DNA from: Meconema thalassinum
Taxonomy: Eukaryota; Arthropoda; Insecta; Orthoptera; Tettigoniidae
Direction: 5' to 3'
NCBI GenBank assembly: GCA_946902985.2
Contig: OX336388.2
Coordinates: forward strand, 1,391,608,223 to 1,391,672,222
DNA: 64,000 nt
A program made the position numbers and the translations under genes. Below the pieces are notes generated by a model. The model was given only the letters and a program-made list of their open reading frames with translations. It did not search any database and was not told where the DNA came from. Each line of letters opens with the position of its first letter. Positions within the stretch are counted from its first letter, which is position 1. Below, piece after piece: positions 22,151 to 34,983 of this stretch.

Positions 22151-24601
22151 TCATGAATAAAATGCACAATTTGTAAGCCAGAAAAGCAATATTTTAAGTA
22201 GTTGTCACATAAGATGTCACATAGTCATTATTCCAAAATGTTTTCTTTTTAAAGTTCCTATAATGTACTTTTGTTGAGAGGGCAATTAAAATATAACGAT
22301 AAGTTACGGAATAATGATATTATAAAACTGACGAGAAGCAAAGAGAAAGTCAAACTCTCAAGGCGACAAAAACAGAAATCCCCGAGACCCGGACTCTTTC
22401 ACGATGTTTTCAAAGCATACCAGGGGGGTTGGAGGGAGGAATGAAGGGGAATAAGGAGGAGAGGTCGCAAGGAGCCGGAGAAAGGGGAGGGGTGACATCA
22501 AGCTATGCAACACGGCTAAAGTCGGAAAAAAAATAAAATGAAAAAAGACAAAAGGAAATAAAATATACTGAGTTACATTACTTTAAAATGACGTGGGACA
22601 AAAGAAAGGAAAGCACAGTAAAACTCGAAAGTACGCTTTAAAATAGGCTTATACTCAAACAATGTCGTACCTCCACGACATGTAATGGAGAGGTTAACGT
22701 GACCTCGGAACTGTAGGGAAATTCGGTAACCATCGTCACGTATATTCCAAAAATATAAGGGGCACGAATTATCAGGAGAACATGAGCTCGAGACCCATAA
22801 TCCCAACTAGTATACTGCCCACTCAAACAAAAGGCTCAATTGTAACCAATAAAAAAAAGTTTGTGGTACAAAGGAACACCGACGCACAAAGAACGAGCAC
22901 CACGGCTCAAAAGAAAGCATACATAAGCCAAAACAAAAAATGCAATACTTTCGAATCTTACAGGTTTTAAACAAAATGATAAACTACGAGGAGGGTAAAT
23001 AAGGCAAAAAGAACACCGCCGTATGACATTATGTAAGGTGGGGATCAAATTCAAGGATTAGAATATGAAAGAAACATCGTGAAAAGAAAAGTGAAATAAA
23101 TAGAAAAGGAAACACGAAAAACAAACAATTACATACTCGTTAAATTAAAACACATTGAGCTGTTTTCAAGTTCAGTTACGCCATAAGCGGGCCGGACAGC
23201 CCGAAACACGTCCACACTACAAAACTGTGCATGACTGAAGAGAGCGTCTGACGCTCCTCCAAAGATTATAGGAACCTCGCAAAACACAGATGCGTAGGAC
23301 GGGGAGTGGCCAAAAGCTACAATCCTCCCCTTTAAAATGTTGGCAGGGCCAATAACAAAAATCTTGCGCCACAAAGTGCAAGACTAGTGACGAAACTAGC
23401 CAATGAGAGACATAGTGGAAATGTGGCTAGGTATTTCGCAACATGAGATGAAGTTACACAAATTTAGCAACAAGTGTGCTCTCAAATAGGAAGAGACGTA
23501 AAATCAATGTGTCATCATCAGCAAAATAATAATAATAAATGAAATAAAAATGGCTCAGTCTGAAAGAATTTTTGATATGACCCACCCTTACGCCAAGGGA
23601 TGAGCAAAATGTTGTCGAAGATGTCAAGTTGATGAGGGAAGATCAAAGCCGAAGATAGGTATCACAAATTATTGCTGACTGTACTACGGATGTCATCAAA
23701 GCAATATTGATGTTGCTTTGACAGCCGTGTGGTTCTACAGACGAGGCAAAGATAGAGTTATCTCTAACTCCTGTCCGACTGGTCGGCAGTTGAGCCAGTC
23801 AAGGTAAGTGGACTATAATATAATTATAAGATAGGGCTTCTGGTATGCGAAACATGTAGAACTTTTGTAGGTATAAACAATTGGCAAATTTAGTGAATTA
23901 GAAATATTTTTCTTTACCCAGTGAAATCTACCTCCGCCTTCCGGGGTGCCGAGTGATTTTTTTTAAAATCACACACAGCAAAAGCTTACAGGTAAATGGC
24001 ACTAATAGGAATGCATTGTTAATCGTATTTACCGTGCCTCAGGCATTATGCTAACTGATTAGTTGTCCTCACAATCGCTCTTCAGTATTACACTTCTTAT
24101 TGTGACAAGATTTACTGGTAACAAGACATTGCAGAAAGCATTTACGTGTCGTTTTATCTACAGCAAAGAAATTTGAAATGACAGCTGAATTGGGGTCAAA
24201 GCTGATAGAAACATTTATGCGTGACTAAGCAGTCAGGTATGTGGATATTTTATACAGAGTGCAAGCGCACCAGAAGAAGAGCAATAGAGTGAAGACGAGA
24301 CAATCGTAAAATCACCCACTCTACACGCACTGAAGTATCGAAATGCATCAATTTTTTTTTAGAACATATGCCAACCGTTTCATGCTCCATAAAATGAAGA
24401 CTGTTATAAGATATAAAGTAAATGATAAATTGAGACAGGAAAAAAAAAAGGATGATTATTTCCTAAAAGCAAAGAAAAGAATTTATAATGCAATGGGCTT
24501 TGAATTGCAAATGAAACATACTTAGTTTCCTTTGCCTATGGTATGTGACTGTGGTCATATGCAACTACTTCTTGACCTTGCAATGGAAGTATGAAGGATA
24601 T
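22151..24601. other. Unassigned A-rich block
   Basis: No gene recognised. It includes a purine-rich patch near 22400-22490 and a GC-richer patch at 23150-23400. A perfect-looking donor site (AAG|GTAAGT near 23805) has no convincing exon upstream. Confidence 0.4.
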
Positions 24602-27010
24602 CTACTGTCGGAGCAGAAATTATGTGCACCCGAGTTTGGAGATAAATAGCAACACAACCGAAAGGCCTACAGTAAAACAAGTAACATCACCTTTTCCTTG
24701 TTTATTTCTGCGTTGATTGATGATAAAGGTATTTTTAGAAGCTTATTTTAATATCCTTTATGGCAAGTATAACGTAAAAAGTACCGTTTTTTTTGCGGGG
24801 TTCGTGCGAAGTGTCGACTTTTGAGATTCACAACTCTTAACTCAGTTGTGCTACAGCACCCAAATTTGGATATGTTTTGGTCAGATATGTTTTCTGTCTA
24901 TATGTGAAGTTTCAAAATTTGATTTCCAACACAAACAACGAAACAATTATGTGAAAGGCTTGTATTTCGAAACTGGACTCCCACAGAAGTTTGTTCTTGA
25001 GTGCGTTGTAATCCACGTATAATAAGCGTTTGCGATATGTAACTATCCTGATGAAAATAAATGGGTTTAGTTCATATGGATTTATATTTATTATGATTTT
25101 GGTTAGTGTTGTTGGCAAGAGAGGTCTGCTGGAAAGTTGTACTGTGTTGCCGCGTTTGCTTGCTCTGACCCGCCCGAGAATGTCATCGACTGTTCAGCAC
25201 TTCGTTCACTCTGCTTCGTCATGCAGTAATTCTTTTGGAATGTGTACTGTACCTACATTTATATTAAGTAGATGAAAATACTTGTACTGCGCCAACTGTA
25301 GGACGTTTTGTGAAATGGTGTCTGGCAGTATACCTTTTCAGTTGGCCTTTGTGTTCCGTGGATTTTAGTGGTGGAGAGTCATTTAAAATGTTAGTTTGGT
25401 ATACTGTACATTAATTACTATTAAGTTGAATCTCGGCGGTAATAAAATACAAGAAAAACAGAGAAAGCCAGTCCCAGAAACATGACGTGACAATCAATCA
25501 ATAAATTAATTAATTAATACATAAATAAATAAAATATTGATAAAAATTAAGAATTACTAATTAATTCACAAGTTTCCCCATTTTCAACTCCAGGGAAATG
25601 CCGGGACGTTACCTTCTTACAGACTACGGCCGCTTCCTTCCACATCCTTATCCAGTTATATTCATCTTCATTCATTTCAACTCTCATTAACTCCTCTCAT
25701 GAGTTTGGCATCAGGAAAGGCATCCGGCAGTAAAAACCATCCGCCACATATAATTTCATCGCATCTCAACCCCGACCCCGTTGGAAACGGGAATAATAAG
25801 GGGTAGACATGCATACACTATAATTAATTCACAAGTTCGTAACAAAATCAATAAGAAAAGGAAATTATATGTTATTATATTGCAGCATGTCTGTTCATAA
25901 CACAAGTATTTTATTAGTGTTTAGTCAAGGAAGCAATTTAATTCAAACAAACTCTGAATATTTATCTAGTACAAAATTTAACAATAAAATAAATAAATTA
26001 TACCAAGAAATATTTTGTCATCCTTGGATGAGTGGCCTTGAATAACGTAAGGATCGCATTCTTCGCCAGCGTCAACATCCACTGTTCAACTCTGCCCTTA
26101 AGATGTGTCAGAGGAAGTATTTTATACACATCAATGAGTCACTGTTTATCTTAGTATCTCTGGCATTGTCTTAATATGTAGTTTCCAGTTTCACTAAGGA
26201 TATTGTGGAATAGATACCTTCACAATGCCTCCCAGAACCCCGTTTACGGAGTGCGAGATTACTATGATTGCTATTTGTTTCTTCAAGTTAGAGGGCGAGA
26301 AAATTGGTGATAAGCGATATCCGGTGCTCCAGTGAGTCGCTGATTGTCTTAGAGTGTCCCTTCGCTCGGTTAAAAAGGTGAATGCTGAGAATGTGAGGGA
26401 TGAAAATCCAGGACCAGCCAAGAGGAAAAGACGAAATACATTAAACTTGATCATGCTCAGTGCCAAGACAGCGCTAAACAGGCAGTGAATGCGGCAACAC
26501 AGCACGAACTTTCCAGCGGATCTTGCTTGCCAAAAACACTAACCAAAATCATAATAAATATCAATCTATATAAACTAAACCCATTTATTTACATCACGGA
26601 TAGTTACAAACCGCAAACGCTTATTATGTGGATTACAACGCACCCAAGAACAAACTTCTGCGGGAGTCCAGTTTCGAAATACGAGCCTTTCACATAATTG
26701 ATTGTTTTGTTGTTTGTGTTGGAGATCAAATTTTGAAACTGCACATATAGACAGAAAACATATCTGACTAACACATATCCACATTTGGGTGCTGTAGCAC
26801 AACTGAACCCCGCAAAAAAAAAAGAAGTACTTTTTACGTTATACTTGCCATAAAGGATATTAAAATAAGTTTCTAAAAATAACCTTTATCATCAATCAAC
26901 ACAGAAATAAACAAGGAAAAAGGTGATGTTACTTGTTTTACTGTAGGCCTTTCGGTTGTGTTGCTATTATCTCCAAACTCTGGTGCACATAATTTCTGCG
27001 ACGACAGTAG
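24602..27010. mobile_element. DNA element with ~500-bp terminal inverted repeats
   Basis: The left arm (24602-about 25130) and right arm (about 26510-27010) are inverted copies. Both begin CTACTGTCG, continue GCAGAAATTATGTGCACC, and share the GAAAGGCCTACAGTAAAAC, TTTATGGCAAGTATAACG and GTGCTGTAGCACA-type segments, with scattered mismatches and small indels. The interior is about 1.4 kb without a recognisable transposase. Such long inverted repeats suggest a MULE-like or foldback element. I could not find a TSD. Confidence 0.75.
25580..25815 (+). mobile_element. SINE-like repeat fragment
   Basis: Contains GGCCGCTTCCTTCC, then TTTGGCATCAGGAAAGGCATCCGGC, and a CCCCGACCCCGTTGGAAACGGG segment. 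The CAGGAA-GGCATC-GGCC wording also occurs in the SINE at 37010-37200. No tRNA-like head is seen here, so it is probably 5'-truncated. Confidence 0.45.
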
Positions 27011-27145
27011 TTGGCATCTGCCAGCATGCCTGATAAATATATCTTTATATTTTTAATTTGTAAAATATTTCAATAATCCATTCACAGATTTCATGGTGGT
27101 TCCATTTTAAACTGAATAAAACTACAAAACTAAAAATATAATTAG

Positions 27146-27330
27146 TCTGGCTATGTGGTAACGTCCCCCCCTCCTGTGTCCAAGGCTGCAGAATTGAATC
27201 CTGGCACAGTCAGCTAGCATTTGAGGGTGTTAAAAATGCAAAGGGAACCATGTCAATAGATTTACTGGTGCATTCAAGATACCCTTAGGGGCAAAATTCT
27301 GGCACCCCAGCATCTCAAAAAGCCAATAGA
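27146..27330 (+). mobile_element. Divergent tRNA-derived SINE head and body
   Basis: A box A-like TGGCTATGTGGTAACG and a box B-like GAATTGAATCC are followed by GGTGTTAAAAATGC and ATAGATTTACTGG, paralleling the GAGCGTTAAAAATCC and ATAGATTTATGG body of the main SINE. It is decayed. Confidence 0.5.
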
Positions 27331-27639
27331 TAAGGCTAACCAGTTAGCTTGTTTTTTTACCAAATATTAACTATTCGTGTAAATTCATTTGAGAAACTCT
27401 TCTGTCTGTTTAAGGAATTAAATCACAACTCAATTTGTACCTCAGATGTTGTACTCTGTTCTTCTACAGTACCATTGCCAGAAATTATGGTTAAGCTACT
27501 GTCAACAAGAAAAAGAAGCGTTTCAGATTCCCATGAGGAAGCAGCTTACATTTTCATGAAGACAGTGGATTAAGAATTGGAAAATGATTAGTCATCAATA
27601 AAATATTGGTAACTTGGGTCGCACGTACACAATAAGAAA

Positions 27640-27990
27640 ATTACATGAAATTAATGCTTCTTAGTCGGTCAATACAATTGGACTAAATTGTAATGGGTGT
27701 TTCCCCGAACAAGAAATAAATTTACATGAGATTTATAAATACATTCACTTGGATGACCAGTTTCAATCACCGAGCGATCATCATCATTAGATCCTGGTCA
27801 TCTGAATGAATTTATTAAATTGAATTATTGCAATGAGAGTAATGTAATGCAACTGTGTTCATAAAAATACATATAGTAAAATTAATCAAAATGTATCTGC
27901 AATATTTGCACAGCAACACGAGTACACCTAGTAACAATAACAGCATGAGGTAGCAATAGTTGACTATTTACAGTATGTATTCATGATAAT
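27640..27990 (-). mobile_element. Penelope-type terminal repeat fragment, second copy
   Basis: Reverse complement is homologous to 11641-12025 around the hammerhead-like core and the downstream TTGACCGACT block. It is an isolated copy without coding sequence. Confidence 0.5.
27751..27794 (-). ncRNA. Hammerhead-ribozyme-like motif (GUC type)
   Basis: On the minus strand: GGAT, CTAATGA (core box with one change), a stem II formed by ATCGC/GTGAT, GAAA, a two-pair stem III with TG loop, GTC, ATCC. The flanks extend into a 9-bp inverted repeat (GATGACCAG/CTGGTCATC). Confidence 0.55.
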
Positions 27991-28810
27991 AGAACCCCAT
28001 TTTTTCCCCATGTATTTGTTTGTCTCAAATTTTTGATAACTCGAAGTAATTTCTATCTCCAAAGGCTCTTCGAGATATCAAAGTTCGTCTGGATACATAT
28101 TTATTTTTATGAGAATGTTTTGCTGTCACTTACCTTACCTTTATTATCCTGCCAGCACTGCAGAAATGGATTTCACCTCTTCAGGGATGATTGAAGTAAT
28201 ACATCAACAATTTTAAAGATGTAACTTTAACTGCCTGTATGAATAAACCGTAAAGTAACAGCAAGTATAGCTTCATCCATATTTGTGTCCATTTTCCTAA
28301 TTTTTGGTTCTATCATTTCCAACAGCTTGTAGGTATCTTGTGAGAACATTTATGAATTAAAATATCTCCCATCATAACTCAACTCTCATAGTAGTGTATT
28401 TCTGTTCATCCTAAAGGAATTATTAACCAATAACCTCTTCCTAGAGGTTTTCTTCTTGTACTCTCTTTATTATCAAATAAGCAGGACAAATACCGGCACA
28501 CGTGACAATGTTCGAGTCGCCCATCGCAATGCAACTGGGAACTTGAAGACACCACACGAACATGACCATTGTGGATGCTACGATGTATGTTTTGCTTGTC
28601 CTCTTCTATTACAAGAGACCTGTACTTATGAGCAAGCAAAAATGCCATTGCATGGACGTGCCTTCATAGTATTTTCCTTACAGTAGTGGCCTGTTCTTTT
28701 AAACTCGCATGGAATTTGTATGGTTAAAATTACATGTTCTATACAATGTTTCCTGTTTTCATTACCCTATCCAAGTTATTATCAAGCCATAAATAGCACT
28801 GTGCCACTTA
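27991..28810. other. Unassigned
   Basis: No gene recognised; overlapping short frames on both strands at 28406-28686 cancel as evidence of coding. Confidence 0.4.
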
Positions 28811-29584
28811 GGGCCAGTTGTACAATCTCGAGTTAACCATTGGTATAGCTTAGTCCTGGTATATCTATGAGGGAGTACTGTAAGACACAATTTTACCCTG
28901 GGACTAGCTATTCGGCGATTGGTCAGGAAAACACGAGTAATAAAATGTTGGCAACAAGATGAGCTACAATATTCTCATTTGGTAACAGACGAAAGTCGTG
29001 TAAATACTAGGAGGTAAATTGTACTGAAATGAAGTAAGTACTACTCGAACCGACTTGTTTTCACCTGATAATAATGACCTGGCAATATAAACGGAGTGCT
29101 CAAAATTATAATTTAAAGATACAATTCAGCTGATCTTGAATTAAGACGTTATAAACTTATGGCACACAGAAGCTACTATGGGCACATTCAGCAGCAAGAA
29201 ATTGCGAAAGGTAGAAGCTCGGCGACATTTTGTTGATGAATTACATGAACTAGATGAAAGATGCTACATGCTTCACTTCTCTGCATGTCTTCTTTGTGTA
29301 TTGGAAACCCTGCTTGGTTGGAGCGACAGGCTTCTAATTATTGGTGGCTCGCCAATCATTGTTATCTTATGCTTATTATATCCCATCTATTTAAATCTAT
29401 TGAACTTATTCCTATACACTTCTTTTAATATTAGAAAAGTAATTAGATGTACTATAATTCAATCTGGACTCTAGAAAGAACTCATTTTCACCACAGTTCC
29501 TGAATTGGTCTGGCCTCAGCCAAATCTTTCCCCCTTCCTTCTTTGTAGGAATAATACTGTATTTCTTTGTTTAAGATTGCTATA

Positions 29585-29900
29585 TTGTCTACATCTGTCT
29601 GTAAGGTAATCAGCCCGGAGGCTGGTCGGAACCTCAAAAAGCACCACCATAGTTTGGTCTATGTGGATGGGAACCACAAAACCCTAAGGCAGCGCTATAA
29701 TGAGGCGTACCAGGCAAGGTGAGGTAGTTTGCCATTGCTTTCCTCACTGAGTCAGAGCAACCGCATTGACCCTACGAGAAGAACCTTTCAGAACATCCAC
29801 AGACACCGGCTGTGTCCTGGAGGCCATTACTCAGCACTACCCATACTTCAATAGCTTCCATATAATCACATGTGGCTGAGACATCGGTAAACAGCCATTG
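29585..29900 (+). repeat. Unclassified dispersed repeat
   Basis: GC-richer than its surroundings, with AATCAGCCCGGAGGCTGGT and GTTTGCCATTGCTTTCCTC segments that have the look of a SINE/LINE-derived repeat. No second copy lies in this window, so the class is open. Confidence 0.35.
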
Positions 29901-30081
29901 TCTATATGATTAAGTGAAATGCGGTGTCCCTTGACAACTTTAAGTGAAACAAGCAGTTACATTTTCTCTAATAAATATAAACATATTTATTAAAATATTA
30001 CATTAATTCTGGACATATCAACCAAAATCTTTCCACGCTTGATTACTTACATAACTGACACCATGTCTTCTGTATAGTTAG

Positions 30082-30506
30082 CGGCTTCGGTGGCGTAGTT
30101 GGTAGTATGCTGAACTGCTGTGCCCAAGATAGAGGGTTCAAACCCGACCGAAGTGTACGGATTATTTAAGAGCGTTAAAATCCTTCAGTATGCCTTCCTT
30201 TGGAGGGGAAGTAAAGCCGGCAGTCCCATGTCATAGATTTATGGCATGTAAAAAATCCTACCACATTCTAAGCATGTGTGAAGTTAAATTTCTAGGTTAG
30301 ATTTCGTTGGAGCGGTCTATCAAAGTTCCAACGTTCACCACTAAGTATCAGTGACATCCGGTGGCAAAAGTTGGAACAACTTGAAATTGAACGGAACTTG
30401 TAGCTCACCCTATGGGTGTCCGGTTGAAGCAGCTACAGCCTCTGGTGAGCCAAACATGTCCTCGGACACTCCCGGCACTAAAAGCCATATGATAAATAAA
30501 TAATAA
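30082..30506 (+). mobile_element. tRNA-derived SINE, type 2 (AAATAAT tail), exact 14-bp TSD
   Basis: Head GCGGCTTCGGTGGCGTAGTTGG with box B GGGTTCAAACCC, the shared body (GGGGAAGTAAAGCCGGC and TCATAGATTTATGGCATG), then a tail different from type 1 that ends GGCACTAAAAGCCATATGATAAATAAATAATAA. TTCTGTATAGTTAG is duplicated at 30068-30081 and 30507-30520. It is inserted in the Harbinger-like element. Confidence 0.9.
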
Positions 30507-31779
30507 TTCTGTATAGTTAGAAACACAACTCCCCTTTCACTTACCAGTGTTTACAAATTTTTCAGGAGTAAAATGGCCGTAAGAATAAGGTACAAAAATT
30601 ATTCTTAAAATAAAAGAGTACAGGAAATGGTTTATTAAATAGGATGTAATCAAACACTAAGCATAAAACTAAAACTGGATTTCAAAAAATGTTGTCCGAG
30701 GTCAGAATTGATCCACACAAAATTTGCCTTCTATCCACTGGACCACCATTACTTCGTGTTGCAAGCTGCATACCACACACGAGACTCATATGTAATGTTG
30801 CCAGGTTTTAGTTATTTTGTATAAAATTGTGTCTGTAATTCTTATGTTTATTTATGAATAGTTCATTGAAATAAAGAGTTTGCTAGGATGTAACTCGCAA
30901 TGTTATTGCGGTCTTGTCCTGTCTGCCATATTTATACTCTGAATAAGAAGATAGCCTGCCATTCCATGCCCGGTCAACTATTCCGTAGTCTATACTCCGA
31001 TTATCGCTTATACCAATGTCGTACATGTGAATTCTGTGCTAACAGCTGATGTACTGTATATCCGGCGATAGTACAACTGGCCCTTAATACAGTATTTACT
31101 TCATTGACTAATTTGGAACTGGTTCAACACTTTGTTGAAATTGGTTGAATTCCAATGCATTTTTTTAAATATATAGGCTATAATAGGAAGGTTAAAACAT
31201 AATTTTCCTTAAATTATTCATGAATGTAATAACGTGGGCCTAGATTCTGACGACATGTCATCTTTTAAATGGTCCACCACAGACATTGCTAACTTATATA
31301 CAAATCCTGTTCATGGCCCCCACATTACAGAAATGCATATTTATCATGTAATTTTTTCGTCATTTTTCTTAGTACCGGTACTGTATTTTTTAGGTAATTT
31401 TCTTGTTTTTTGCATCATTATTGTCTCATTTTACAATTTATTACAATTTTTATAAGTTTTGAGACATTTTCTCACATTTTTAATGATTTATGATGAATTT
31501 TTGCATGTGGTACTGGATGTTAACAGAACTGAAAGTGAGGATGAATGCGAATGAGAATCTTTTCAACTTTGTTCAACCCTTATTTCTTGGAATATTCACA
31601 TTCCAGGAGACACACTGCATTTGCAACTAATCCGGAAGGGATGTTGAAATCGATGGGGTAGGAAGACAGACAACAGTAAGCCCAGTAATGCCAGTCTGGT
31701 TAAGTACCTCAGTGCAACCATATGTGTGCTAAGTGGATTTGTGTTATTGGCCGCGATTGTTATTTCGAGTGTATTTAAA

Positions 31780-34297
31780 ATGCCAAAGTTAAAGCCATCT
31801 AAAAAAAATAAAAGTCATTTCAAACAAATAATTTCGGAATTCGGCAAGGATATTTTTTCCACAGATGGTGAAATTCTTTTCTGCAAAATATGCGAAATGA
31901 AAGTGGTAGGAGATAGGAGATTTACCTTTCACAGGGTTGTTACAAGACCAAGATTTGCATTTTCCCTGACTTAAGATCCCATTTACCCTGACTTTTCCCT
32001 GACCACCAATACTCGATTCTGATCACCGTATGAACATATTTTAAAAATAAAACCCGTCGAATTGATCAAACGATAGTTACTGATTTACAGCTTCAAATCG
32101 CACGACATAGGGAATTAATTTTTTTATTTTTCTTTAAATACACGTTCATGCTAACTTTTTTTCCAGCTACTGTATTACACGAGATATGTAAGTTCCCTCA
32201 TACAGAAAAAGAGTTTCTTTTCAGAGATTGTAAAGAAAAGGCTTAAAGAAAGAATTTTAGCAAAAAGCTAATTTTAAGAAATAGCCCAGTTTTAGATGCC
32301 GTGAGCACTTCAGAAGGCATGAAAAAACTGGCTTCATCTGACTTTTTTAATAAATTAATCGGTTATGCTAAAAAAATTATAACACGAGAAATAAATTAAA
32401 AAAAAAATGGATTCAAGGAACATAATTTTTTTACTTCTTTCTTTGTCAGTACACAATGGAACTTCTTACATTCAAAAAGTTATCGTAATTGTTATAACTA
32501 ATGACTTAAAAACTTTGGCCTAATAGTCAAATAATACGATGGGTAAGTAACGTACATGGCACGGATTCTTTCAAAATTATTGCTAAGGTAAGAAAGAAAT
32601 TAAAAATAGGTAATCAAAAAATGGCACAACGAAACCATTTAATTGGACTCAAAAGCTATCGGACTTAATTACATCGATTGACTGCAAAAGTCCTTTTCAT
32701 TGACTAGGATGCAAACAAGTATTGCACGGACCCACAGACAACACAGAAAGACATTTAACACTTTGCAATCTTTTACGTCTTACGACTGCGCCATGACTGA
32801 AATCAATGGATTACAAAATCCATATGCGATCTAGGTGACACTAAGTCTGGTATGCCATGGATTCGTTGATACCTTATCCTATACTGATCAAAATTGAAGA
32901 ACAAAAATAATGGTTTGAAACGTAAAAGCTTTAACAGATGCCTGACGTACACTAGAAAGACCATACATCGTGACACATGTTTTGTGCCCGTAAGATCTTA
33001 TTGCTATAATAACACTAACACTTAAAATACATAAACAATACTGAGAAAAAATATAGACATCGAAAACACAAAATTTAGTGACTGATACTGCTAAAGAAAT
33101 CGATGGACTAAAACAGGAAACCCACGTATTTGGCTCGGAGTATACACCTTTTTGCTACATTCTTAGCGAAAGTAAGTACGATCACATTTTGAAAAGCTAA
33201 CACACTAGTTTTAAAACTTTCGTTGCATACATCTATTTGTATAACTCTCTACAAGTACCCGCTGTTTAGCACTTTTAAACGTTCAATATCATTTAGTTCG
33301 CCTGTTTTTTTTCTAATATCAATTTGACTCTTTTGGTTATCAACTCTTTTACCTTGTCTACAATTGCTCTCTTATGTTTTTCTTTGGCCTCGTTTTCTTT
33401 TCTTTTCGGCTGCCCTCTCCTTAGGCGCATTTTTATTTTCTGAACGAGCATTTCTTTGGTGACAGTCACATTACCTAACTCTCCCTCGGATAGAACACCA
33501 TCGTACACTTGTCTTAGGCCTATGAGAGAATGTTCGAAATGATTTTCGACTATCATCTCTGTATTAGTAGATCAAGCATAGGTGCTATGCCAAAGGTACA
33601 CGAAGCAAAACTTCGGCGAACCGAACACAGATGAGATGAAAGGGGACGTGAGGGGGATGGTGCACGTGGAGTAGAGGCTTTGGCCCCAAACAAGCGCAAT
33701 TCTCGACGAAACGCGACCGACTTGGGCAAGGGAAAGTGGAGGAAAGAGTGTAGTGGGGACAAACGACGAGACGAAGTATCGAGAGCAGCAGGGCTACCAC
33801 AATGTGTTCCTTTCTTGCTCTCTCTCCTCTATTTTACAATTTTAGCATGTTGCAGCCCTAACCCGACAAAGCGAAGGAGCTTCGCGCTAAAGCCAAATGG
33901 ACAGATTCACGCTCCTGCATGTATTATTTTATATTTTTAAATTAAAAAGTTCCCTGACCTTGCAGAAAATTTCCCTGACTTCCATGACCAGATTTCTTTC
34001 CCTGACTTTTCCCGGACTTGTAACAGTTCTGTTTCAGCAACATAAACGTGTTCTTGACAAGAACTCGGGTTTTAATGTTTTGAGGGACTTTGGCGGATGA
34101 AGAGCATTATTGGCATTGAAGAAGAACTTACATCCAGTGATTTAGTGCACTTCAAGTATGCTCTAACAGCTTCCGTAGACGTTGAAAGGAGTTTCTCAAA
34201 GTATAAAAGGTGCTGGTCAACAATCGTCGTTCTTTTTCCTGTGAGAATCTACGAATGGTTATCTACGATGGCGTCTAGTAGCTACGTCCTGAACTAG
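31780..34297 (+). pseudogene. hAT transposase (BED/CGGBP-like N-terminus), interrupted and deleted
   Basis: The N-terminus, from the methionine at 31780, includes KLKPSKKNKSHFKQIISEF and ILFCKICEMKVVGDRRFT, a zinc-finger-like segment with CxxC. Reading stops at 31931 because a 2.1-kb element is inserted. After it the frame resumes at 34037 with QQHKRVLDKNSGF, supplying the expected HxxxK. A later C-terminal block, DLVHFKYALTASVDVERSFSKY (34097-34297), corresponds to the hAT dimerisation domain with ER-x-FS. The middle of the transposase (RNase H-like core) is deleted, and a frame break lies near 34090. Confidence 0.7.
31932..34031 (-). mobile_element. hAT-like element nested in the hAT reading frame, 5-bp TSD
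   Basis: The left end CAGGGTTGTTACAAGACC and right end GGACTTGTAACAGTTCTG are imperfect inverted repeats, and both sides carry multiple TTTCCCTGACTT repeats. TTTCA flanks both sides (31927-31931, 34032-34036). Removing the insert restores the host hAT frame. A minus-strand frame (33293-33556) with FEHSLIGLRQVYDGVLSEGE and a Lys-rich coiled tail matches the C-terminal region of the same hAT subfamily as 14385-14854. Most of the transposase is missing. Confidence 0.75.
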
Positions 34298-34512
34298 GTC
34301 TAGTAGTCGTTGACGGTGGCGTTTGGCAGCCAAAGTAGGAACTATTTGAAAAATTCAATGTTGCAGTCCTTACTTGAATTTAATAAAACAGACACACACT
34401 AATACAGTCATCACAATTAACACCGGTTATCAGACAGATTCTACACACACCCACAGTACACGGGGCTACATGACCGCGTTGTCGCAGCCCCTAAAACTAA
34501 GGAACCAACCAA
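34262..34512 (+). mobile_element. SINE type 1, 5'-truncated
   Basis: Matches the last half of the SINE at 8485-9258, from GTCTAGTAGCTA through GTTGACGGTGGCGTTTGGC to the tail CGCAGCCCCTAAAAC..AACCAACCAACC. The head is absent. Confidence 0.85.
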
Positions 34513-34983
34513 CCTACCTACTGTAATGCGGAGTGAGGTAAGCTTGTATAGCCTGTCATGTATTTTAAGTACACATTTTTCGTATTACCTTTAATCCGAT
34601 AATGAATTTGAGTACCTAATGGCGAAATTCTCTCTTTTTTTTTCTTCTTTAGATTTTGCTGCCTTCAAGTTCCACATACCAAGAAGTATTATTTTCCTTG
34701 AGGGGGGGGGGAGTGCCAAACAAAAGACAGAAGTAATAACCAGTATTTGTGTGTAAATAATTCGTATTTGTCCAATAATAATTAAATTATATTAGGTACG
34801 GTACCTATTAAAATCATTTCAACATCCAATGATATAGTCTGCATGCATTTTTTATGTGATGAAATTATGTTAGTTTCATTCAAACTTTTAGGTCATTATT
34901 TAAAGTTTTGGGGTCATTTTAGAGGATTTTTGCAGTCATTTTTTAAACATTTTGGTCATCATAATCCGGGCCCTGATAATAAC

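Larger units (their letters stand above)
28811..31083. mobile_element. PIF/Harbinger-like transposon
   Basis: Termini are GGGCCAGTTGTAC(A/T)ATC in inverted orientation, flanked by a direct TTA at 28808-28810 and 31084-31086, the 3-bp TSD typical of Harbinger elements. The interior carries a 98-codon frame (29178-29474) opening SSKKLRKVEARRHF with no clear transposase motif, a separate repeat at 29585-29900, and a SINE at 30082-30506. Probably non-autonomous or deleted. Confidence 0.75.
31234..34975 (+). mobile_element. hAT transposon hosting a nested element and a SINE fragment
   Basis: Inverted termini GTGGGCCTAGATT (left) and CAGGGCCCGGATT (right, complement) extend further as TGACGAC/TGATGAC. 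The 8-bp flanks GTAATAAC (31226-31233) and ATAATAAC (34976-34983) differ by one base and fit a hAT TSD. The interior holds the hAT reading frame described separately, a 2.1-kb insertion, and a SINE fragment at 34262-34512. Confidence 0.7.

Noticed and set aside
23780..23820. Strong splice-donor-like AAGGTAAGT
   Set aside because: No open exon or acceptor in range that reads like protein.
24602..27010. TSD for the long-inverted-repeat element
   Set aside because: Flanks GAAGGATAT and TTGGCATCT do not match at any plausible length.
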